A stretch of 56,304 bases of DNA from CAYOHR01 sp964512145 (GTDB lineage: Bacteria > Bacteroidota > Bacteroidia > Flavobacteriales_G > JALEGO01): positions 1 through 56,304 of the forward strand of contig CAZEIM010000018.1 in assembly GCA_964512145.1 (NCBI GenBank), given 5' to 3'. The notes beneath the pieces were generated by a model. That model saw only the letters and a list, made by a program, of their open reading frames with translations. It was not told where the DNA came from and searched no databases. Below, piece after piece: positions 51,460-56,304 of the stretch; positions within the stretch are counted from its first letter, which is position 1, and every line of letters begins with the position of its first letter. The position numbers and the translations under genes are program-made.

Positions 51460-54150
51460 TTATAACTCGCCTAAATTGGTGCCTATAGTAAAGTGAATTT
51501 GAGATTTTTGCATACCTGGGGCTGTGTCTATATCATCTAAGCGGTGTCCCCAATCTAACCCAAGCATACCAAACATTGGCAAAAAGGCTCTAATACCAAA
51601 ACCAACCGATCGTCTAACATCAAATGGATCGTATTCATTAAAGCGATGCCATGTATTTCCCGCTTCTGTAAATGCTAAAAAGAAAATAGTAGCCTGTGGA
51701 TTTAAACTAACAGGATATCTTAATTCCATGGTATATTTGCTAATATATGGTTGTCCTGTATTTACAAATGGGCTGTTGGCTTTTTTATCAAAACTAAATA
51801 CTGCATTATCATCATATCCCCTAAGAGCAATTATTTCACGAGCATCTAAATTAAAGTTTGTTAAACCACTACCTCCTAAATAAAATCTTTCAAAGGGTGG
51901 AGATCCAATTTGATTGTTATATGAATTTAAAAATCCGAACCCTAATTTTGTACGAAGCACCAATTTATCAAGTAATTCTGTGTACCAGTCTACTGAAAAT
52001 TTAATTTTATAATATTCTGTCCACTTATATTTTTCACTAGGACTTAACTGCTCATAGTTTATTTCTTTACTTAAGAATGTTGAATTAATATAAGAATAAG
52101 GCAAGGTAAATTGCAAAGATGAACTCACTTGAGCTCCTTTTCTGGGGTATATGGGTTGATCTATTGAATTTCTAGAAAGCGTAAATTTAGCATATACGTT
52201 ATTTGCAGTACCATTTTGATATATAAAATATATCCAATTATTCATTTGATAATGTTGAAAAGTTAATTCACGAATAAATGTAAAATAATCGTCTGGTTTT
52301 TTTAATCGAGAGCCCAAAGAGAAAGATATGCTGGAAACATATAAGGAACTTCTATTGGGATTAAGTATTCTGTCTCCATTTACATCTAAACTATCTTCAG
52401 AAGGATTTGATCTGCTTCTTATATATTTTAACCCTTGCGACTGCCTATTGTGCCAAGCTGAAACACTAAATGATTGAGGCTTTTTACCGCCCATCCATGG
52501 TTCTGTAAATGAAAAGCTGTACCCTTGAAAAAACTGACCGGTCGATTGAATTCGCACACTTAATCGCTGACCATCTCCTGCAGGCAAAGGAGTCCATGCA
52601 TTTTTATTTTTGATATTTTTAGTAGAGAAATTATTAAAAGTAAGCCCCAAGGTTCCCACTAACATTCTACCTCCCCAACCAGCAGATAACTCTAACTGAT
52701 CAGAAGGTTTTTCTTCTACAATATACTCTACATCAACTGTCCCATCTGCAGGATTAGGCTTAGGGTTTACATTAAGTTTCTCAGGATTAAAATAACCTAA
52801 GGTTGCTAATTCACGTTGAGTACGAATAATATCTGTTCTGCTAAATAATTGACCAGGTTTGGTTCTAATTTCTCGTAATATTACATGATCATTCGTTTTG
52901 GTATTCCCAATAACCGTAACGTTTTTTATACGAGCTTGTTTACCTTCATACACTCTTAATTCTAAATCAATGGAGTCATTTTCAGCCAATACTTCTACTG
53001 GATTTATTTGAAAAAATAAGTACCCATTATCCATATATAATGAACTAACATCCGTGCTGTTTTGATTCATAAAAAGTCGCTGATTTAAAAGCTCTTGGTT
53101 GTATATATCGCCTTTTTTTATGTCTAAAATATTATTAAGCAACCTGGTAGAATAGATGCTGTTTCCAATCCAAGTTATATTTCTAAAGTAATAAGGGCGA
53201 CCTTCATAAATTTTTACAACTATGGTAATCCCATCGTAACTTGAAGAATAAACTGTATCAAATGTTATTTCAGCATCTCGATATCCCAATGCATTATACT
53301 TTTCAATAATCAGGGATTTATCTTGATCTAAATTTCCATCTAAATATTTTGAGCTTTTAAAAATATTTATTTTAATTCTATCAGAAAAATGTTGTTTGGC
53401 TTTATGTACAAAAGCTACAGTATCCTTTTTCCAAGTAGATTGTACTACAGACCATACAAAGGGAGCTAAACCATGAAACGGAGCAAAAACACTACGCTCT
53501 TTGGTTTCTTTCATTTGCTTTTTAATTTTTTCATCCGAAAGAGCCTGATTTCCCTCTATTTGAATGGCATCAATTTTAATTTTAGGATTTTTATGAATAA
53601 TAAACGTAATAAAATTATGATTTCTAAACAGTGAATCATTCACTTGTTTTACAAAAACTTGACAATTATAATAGCCTTTATCTCGCATAAATGAACGAAT
53701 AGTGTGTATAGAACTGTTAATTAAATGGTCGGTAATTAATCTTTCCTTATATAAATTTAAATCTTCTCGTAAATCATCAGCTTCAGACTTAGTTATTCCT
53801 TCAAATGAAAATCTGGATAATCGCTTTAATTCTTTAACCTGTATGGTTAAAAAAATTTTATCTTCTACTATGTTACTTTCTAAAATTTTAATATCAGAAA
53901 ACAATTGTTGTTTCCATAATTGTTTTATGGCATTAGAAATTTGATCGCCAGGAACACTAATTTGATCGCCAACATTTAAACCAGAAATTAGAATTAAGGC
54001 TTGTTTATCTACATTGTTTACGCCAACAACTTCTATACCTCCAATAGTATATGTTTTTACTAAAGGTTTTGAGGTTTCTCCCGAAAAAACTTGAGAAAAA
54101 TTAATGTTGCTTATAAATAAACATATAATTAAAACAAGTATTTTACGCAT
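51460..54150 (-). CDS. bamA: Outer membrane protein assembly factor BamA
   Basis: About 896 residues. Signal peptide (MRKILVLIICLFISNINFSQ), several POTRA domains (about 35-420, starting KTYTIGGIEVVGVNNVDKQA and continuing with KIDAIQIEGNQALSDEKIKK), then the 16-stranded beta-barrel. The barrel has KNAWTPLPAGDGQRLSVRIQ, the conserved GSPPFERFYLGGSG and the C-terminal strand HFTIGTNLGEL. It inserts beta-barrel proteins into the outer membrane. ATG 54150 is preferred over 54159 because it starts directly at the signal; both overlap the uppS stop. Co-transcribed with uppS, the usual Bacteroidota order. Confidence 0.96.
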   Translation of the reverse strand: MRKILVLIICLFISNINFSQVFSGETSKPLVKTYTIGGIEVVGVNNVDKQALILISGLNVGDQISVPGDQISNAIKQLWKQQLFSDIKILESNIVEDKIFLTIQVKELKRLSRFSFEGITKSEADDLREDLNLYKERLITDHLINSSIHTIRSFMRDKGYYNCQVFVKQVNDSLFRNHNFITFIIHKNPKIKIDAIQIEGNQALSDEKIKKQMKETKERSVFAPFHGLAPFVWSVVQSTWKKDTVAFVHKAKQHFSDRIKINIFKSSKYLDGNLDQDKSLIIEKYNALGYRDAEITFDTVYSSSYDGITIVVKIYEGRPYYFRNITWIGNSIYSTRLLNNILDIKKGDIYNQELLNQRLFMNQNSTDVSSLYMDNGYLFFQINPVEVLAENDSIDLELRVYEGKQARIKNVTVIGNTKTNDHVILREIRTKPGQLFSRTDIIRTQRELATLGYFNPEKLNVNPKPNPADGTVDVEYIVEEKPSDQLELSAGWGGRMLVGTLGLTFNNFSTKNIKNKNAWTPLPAGDGQRLSVRIQSTGQFFQGYSFSFTEPWMGGKKPQSFSVSAWHNRQSQGLKYIRSRSNPSEDSLDVNGDRILNPNRSSLYVSSISFSLGSRLKKPDDYFTFIRELTFQHYQMNNWIYFIYQNGTANNVYAKFTLSRNSIDQPIYPRKGAQVSSSLQFTLPYSYINSTFLSKEINYEQLSPSEKYKWTEYYKIKFSVDWYTELLDKLVLRTKLGFGFLNSYNNQIGSPPFERFYLGGSGLTNFNLDAREIIALRGYDDNAVFSFDKKANSPFVNTGQPYISKYTMELRYPVSLNPQATIFFLAFTEAGNTWHRFNEYDPFDVRRSVGFGIRAFLPMFGMLGLDWGHRLDDIDTAPGMQKSQIHFTIGTNLGEL

Positions 54151-54901
54151 GTTGAACATTTTGAGTTTGTTCTGAGGTCATCCCAAATCTTCTTTCTCGA
54201 TTTTGGTAATCGATAATTGCTTCGAAAAAATCATTTTTTCTAAAATCCGGCCACATTTTTGGTGTAAAATACAACTCGCTATATGAAAGCTGCCATAATA
54301 AAAAATTACTTATTCGTTGCTCGCCACTAGTTCTAATTAATAACTCCGGATCGGGATATTCACTTGTAGTTAAATACGTTGAAAAAAGAGATTCATTAAC
54401 AAGTTCAGGTTCTATTTTACCAGCTTTTGTGTCTTTTATTAAATTCTTAACTGCTTCGAGAATTTCCCATCTGGCGCTATAACTTAGTGCTAAAATTAAG
54501 GTCATGTGATTATTATGAGCGGTTTCTTGTATACATTTTTTAAGTTGTTTTTGGCAGTTTTCCGGAAGTTTTTTTTCATCTCCAATCACAGCAAGCTTAA
54601 TTTTGTTTTTTTGTAATGTAGGCAATTCTTTATTCAAAGAATCAACCAATAAAGTCATCAGTGCATCAACTTCCATTTTTGGACGTTTCCAGTTTTCAGT
54701 AGAAAACGCATATAAAGTTAAATATTTTACTCCAATTTCTGCAGCAGCTTCGACTGTTTCCCGAACTGAAGTAATAGCGCTTTTATGTCCAAAAATTCGT
54801 ATTTTGCCCTTTTGTTTAGCCCATCTACCATTGCCATCCATAATAACAGCAACATGTTTTGGAACTTTTTCTTTTTTAATATGTTGTATTGTATCTTCCA
54901 A
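54143..54901 (-). CDS. uppS: Isoprenyl (undecaprenyl diphosphate) synthase
   Basis: 252 residues of the cis-prenyltransferase family, making the C55 lipid carrier for peptidoglycan and O-antigen. KHVAVIMDGNGRWAKQ (about 15-30, catalytic Asp), FGHKSAITSVRE, YAFSTENWKRP and the C-terminal RTSGEQRISNFLLWQLSYSE with MWPDF are complete. It starts with an almost leaderless message: the promoter box is 8 bases before the ATG. bamA follows with a short overlap. Confidence 0.97.
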   Translation of the reverse strand: MEDTIQHIKKEKVPKHVAVIMDGNGRWAKQKGKIRIFGHKSAITSVRETVEAAAEIGVKYLTLYAFSTENWKRPKMEVDALMTLLVDSLNKELPTLQKNKIKLAVIGDEKKLPENCQKQLKKCIQETAHNNHMTLILALSYSARWEILEAVKNLIKDTKAGKIEPELVNESLFSTYLTTSEYPDPELLIRTSGEQRISNFLLWQLSYSELYFTPKMWPDFRKNDFFEAIIDYQNRERRFGMTSEQTQNVQHA

Positions 54902-54908
54902 AGATTTG

Positions 54909-54939
54909 CAAAAATACGTTGGCTTATTGAATATACCAA
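54909..54939 (-). promoter_or_regulatory. Promoter of uppS-bamA
   Basis: TTG (minus strand 54939-54937) and a perfect TATTTTTG at 54916-54909, 20 bases apart. Predicted start is near 54903, only two or three bases before the uppS start codon. Confidence 0.6.
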
Positions 54940-55006
54940 GTATATTTTTCTTTACATGATTATTATTTTACCAGCTTTAAATTAATAGGGCTTTATATAG
55001 ATATTA

Positions 55007-55675
55007 TTACTTTTTATTTGCAACAAGTTGCATAATATCTGAATAATAAAAAATTGTGTTATTAGTATTTAACTTAGTAGCTAACAACATGGCTTTAGCT
55101 ACATTTTCAATGTGAATTGCTTTGTATTTAGATAATATTCCTAATAAAAAGGGATTAATTATTTTCATAATATACATCCCCATTTTTTCAAAAACTCTAA
55201 GCTCTGATCTGTTACCTAATAACAAACCCGGGCGGAAAATCTTAACGGACGTAGAGCCTAAGCTATTTTCTATACCGTCCTCCATTTCTCCTTTTGTTTT
55301 TAAATAAAAATTTGATGATTTAGCATCTGCACCAACGGAGGAAATTATTACAAAAAATCGTGCTTTATGTTTTGAAGCAATATTTGCAAACATAATAGGG
55401 TAATCCCTATCAATTATTTGCTGCTGTTTTTTACTACCTGCTTTTTTTAACGTAGTTCCTAAACAACAATAATAATCATGTCCGGATAATTGTTCAGTGA
55501 ATTGCTCCATCTGATCGAAATGTGTACAGTACTGTTCTAATTTAGGATGATGTAGTAGTAATTCTTTTCGAGCTAATACTTTTACACAATCGTATTGTTC
55601 ATCGTTTAGTAAATAACTAAGTAATTTTTTTCCTGTTAAACCAGTTGCTCCAATAATAACTGCCGTTTTACCCAT
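55007..55675 (-). CDS. NAD(P)H-binding atypical SDR (HTATIP2-like)
   Basis: 222 residues. KTAVIIGATGLTGKKLLSYL at the N-terminus is a Rossmann NAD(P) motif, followed by YYCCLGTTLKKAGSKK and FVIISSVGADAKSSNFYLKT, the pattern of HTATIP2/TIP30-like oxidoreductases. IFRPGLLLGNRSE is the conserved downstream loop. Reaction unknown. It starts 5 bases after the stop of the alkyltransferase-like gene, so both share a transcript. Confidence 0.85.
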   Translation of the reverse strand: MGKTAVIIGATGLTGKKLLSYLLNDEQYDCVKVLARKELLLHHPKLEQYCTHFDQMEQFTEQLSGHDYYCCLGTTLKKAGSKKQQQIIDRDYPIMFANIASKHKARFFVIISSVGADAKSSNFYLKTKGEMEDGIENSLGSTSVKIFRPGLLLGNRSELRVFEKMGMYIMKIINPFLLGILSKYKAIHIENVAKAMLLATKLNTNNTIFYYSDIMQLVANKK

Positions 55676-55680
55676 ACTGT

Positions 55681-56139
55681 TTAAAAAATTTTTACATATT
55701 TATTTTTTCCATGTGTAAATACAATCAGACCTTCTTTTTCTAATAAAGCAGCTTGTAATTCTCCTCCGCCCGGTAGTTTAGGGTTTAATAACCCTTTTTC
55801 ACCAACTATTCTCCACCAAGGGGTTTTGTTTGATGGTTCATGTATTTCTTCAGCGGCTTCTGCAACAATCCTTAAAAATATTCCGGTAGTTAAAGGACAA
55901 GTATAATCTGCATGGTGAATGTTTGCTAATGTTTTTCTTAAATCCGAAATTAGCATAATTTGGCCTTGCGGAATGGTTTCTACAATTGCTTGAATTTCTT
56001 TAGGTGTTGAAATTAGCATTTTTGATCCTCCATGTTTTTTATTCCAAGGCTCAGGACCTTCTTTAATTTCAGATTTTTGTGGTTTATGCAGTTTATCTTG
56101 CCATGAAGTGCCCTTTTTGGGTTTAAATGTAGAAGTCAT
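55681..56139 (-). CDS. MGMT/alkyltransferase-like (ATL) protein
   Basis: 152 residues. The C-terminal part has TPWWRIVGEKGLLNPKLPGG, the wing and arginine-finger region of O6-alkylguanine DNA alkyltransferases, preceded by the helix IPQGQIMLISDLRKTL. The usual active-site PCHR is not seen; the only Cys is in YTCPLTTG. It thus resembles the alkyltransferase-like proteins that flag alkylated bases for excision. The N-terminal 40 residues are basic (KPKKGTSWQDKLHKPQKSEI). It overlaps the YjbR-like gene by 4 bases (ATGA). Confidence 0.75.
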   Translation of the reverse strand: MTSTFKPKKGTSWQDKLHKPQKSEIKEGPEPWNKKHGGSKMLISTPKEIQAIVETIPQGQIMLISDLRKTLANIHHADYTCPLTTGIFLRIVAEAAEEIHEPSNKTPWWRIVGEKGLLNPKLPGGGELQAALLEKEGLIVFTHGKNKYVKIF

Positions 56140-56304
56140 GAAATAATCATTTTTTGATATTTAATAGGAAGTCCATTTACAACCAATTGGTACGATTGAT
56201 CTATCCATGTTTTAATAAGATTATCTGATACGTTTCCATTACAAACTATAGTATTCCAATGCTTTTTATTCATATGATAACCCGGCAAAATGGATGTATA
56301 TTTT
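56136..56304 (-). CDS. MmcQ/YjbR-family protein, C-terminal part (runs off the right edge)
   Basis: 55 residues of open frame ending at the TGA at 56138-56136. KYTSILPGYHMNKKHWNTIV, and DNLIKTWIDQSYQLVVNGLP, match the C-terminus of YjbR/MmcQ DNA-binding-like proteins. The start lies beyond the window. It overlaps the ATL gene start by 4 bases, so the YjbR, ATL and SDR genes form one leftward run. Confidence 0.8.
   Translation of the reverse strand, partial: KYTSILPGYHMNKKHWNTIVCNGNVSDNLIKTWIDQSYQLVVNGLPIKYQKMIIS

Noticed and set aside
1..56304. CRISPR arrays, tRNA and rRNA genes, complete insertion sequences
   Set aside because: I read for regularly spaced repeats, cloverleaf-like clusters and transposase motifs and found none; only the integrase fragment at 30443-30600 remains.

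Overview
The window is an AT-rich piece of a Bacteroidota chromosome, most likely from the class Flavobacteriia. The evidence is a conserved TAnnTTTG -7 promoter box in front of many genes with no Shine-Dalgarno sequences, and a matching gene set: a SusC-type TonB receptor with an N-terminal carboxypeptidase-like domain, BshC (bacillithiol), PdhA-PdhC without PdhB, DUF4295 next to rpmG and ftsY, and a DAHP synthase/chorismate mutase fusion. Three runs of N and several one-base lesions beside runs or gaps point to a draft or metagenome assembly.

Layout. 1-5.1 kb: a leftward defence operon, XRE regulator -> PLD-nuclease/SNF2 helicase -> Eco57I-type DNA methyltransferase (cut by the window edge), joined by ATGA overlaps and preceded by a promoter/operator. 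5.4-9.6 kb: rightward housekeeping run ruvX-def-lipoproteins-pdhA-pdhC. 9.6-11.4 kb: a Crp/Fnr regulator, a palindromic operator, DUF2892 and a half-size TauE/SafE transporter, then aroQ. 11.4-14.8 kb: lipoproteins, DUF2279 and SPOR proteins. 14.9-20.4 kb: leftward run DAHP synthase/chorismate mutase-kmo-rimO-bshC. 20.4-23.5 kb: serine hydrolase and a membrane glycosyltransferase with TPRs. 23.6-29.3 kb: deoC, a full aldehyde dehydrogenase, a second truncated non-catalytic one, and a TonB receptor. 29.3-30.6 kb: a small accessory patch (inverted-repeat element, HEPN-like gene, integrase fragment). 30.6-37.3 kb: SPFH lipoprotein, glycosyltransferase, ECF sigma factor, rsmG, then three consecutive disrupted genes (Wza-like, rlmI, a carboxypeptidase-like-domain protein). 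37.4-44.3 kb: a five-gene leftward operon of acyl-CoA dehydrogenase, Ntn acylase, acyl-CoA synthetase, alpha/beta hydrolase and NAD-dependent epimerase. 44.5-47.1 kb: a membrane protein with a near-perfect internal duplication. 47.2-56.3 kb: PfkB kinase, two unrecognised genes, ftsY-DUF4295-rpmG, bamA, uppS, an NAD(P)-binding protein, an alkyltransferase-like protein and a YjbR-like fragment.

The candidates for new biology are the XRE/PLD-SNF2/methylase operon, the acylase-ligase-dehydrogenase operon (possible use of N-acyl compounds), the Crp/Fnr-DUF2892-TauE module with a well-placed operator, and a split ALDH16-like pair coupled to deoC. No tRNA, rRNA or CRISPR array was recognised.
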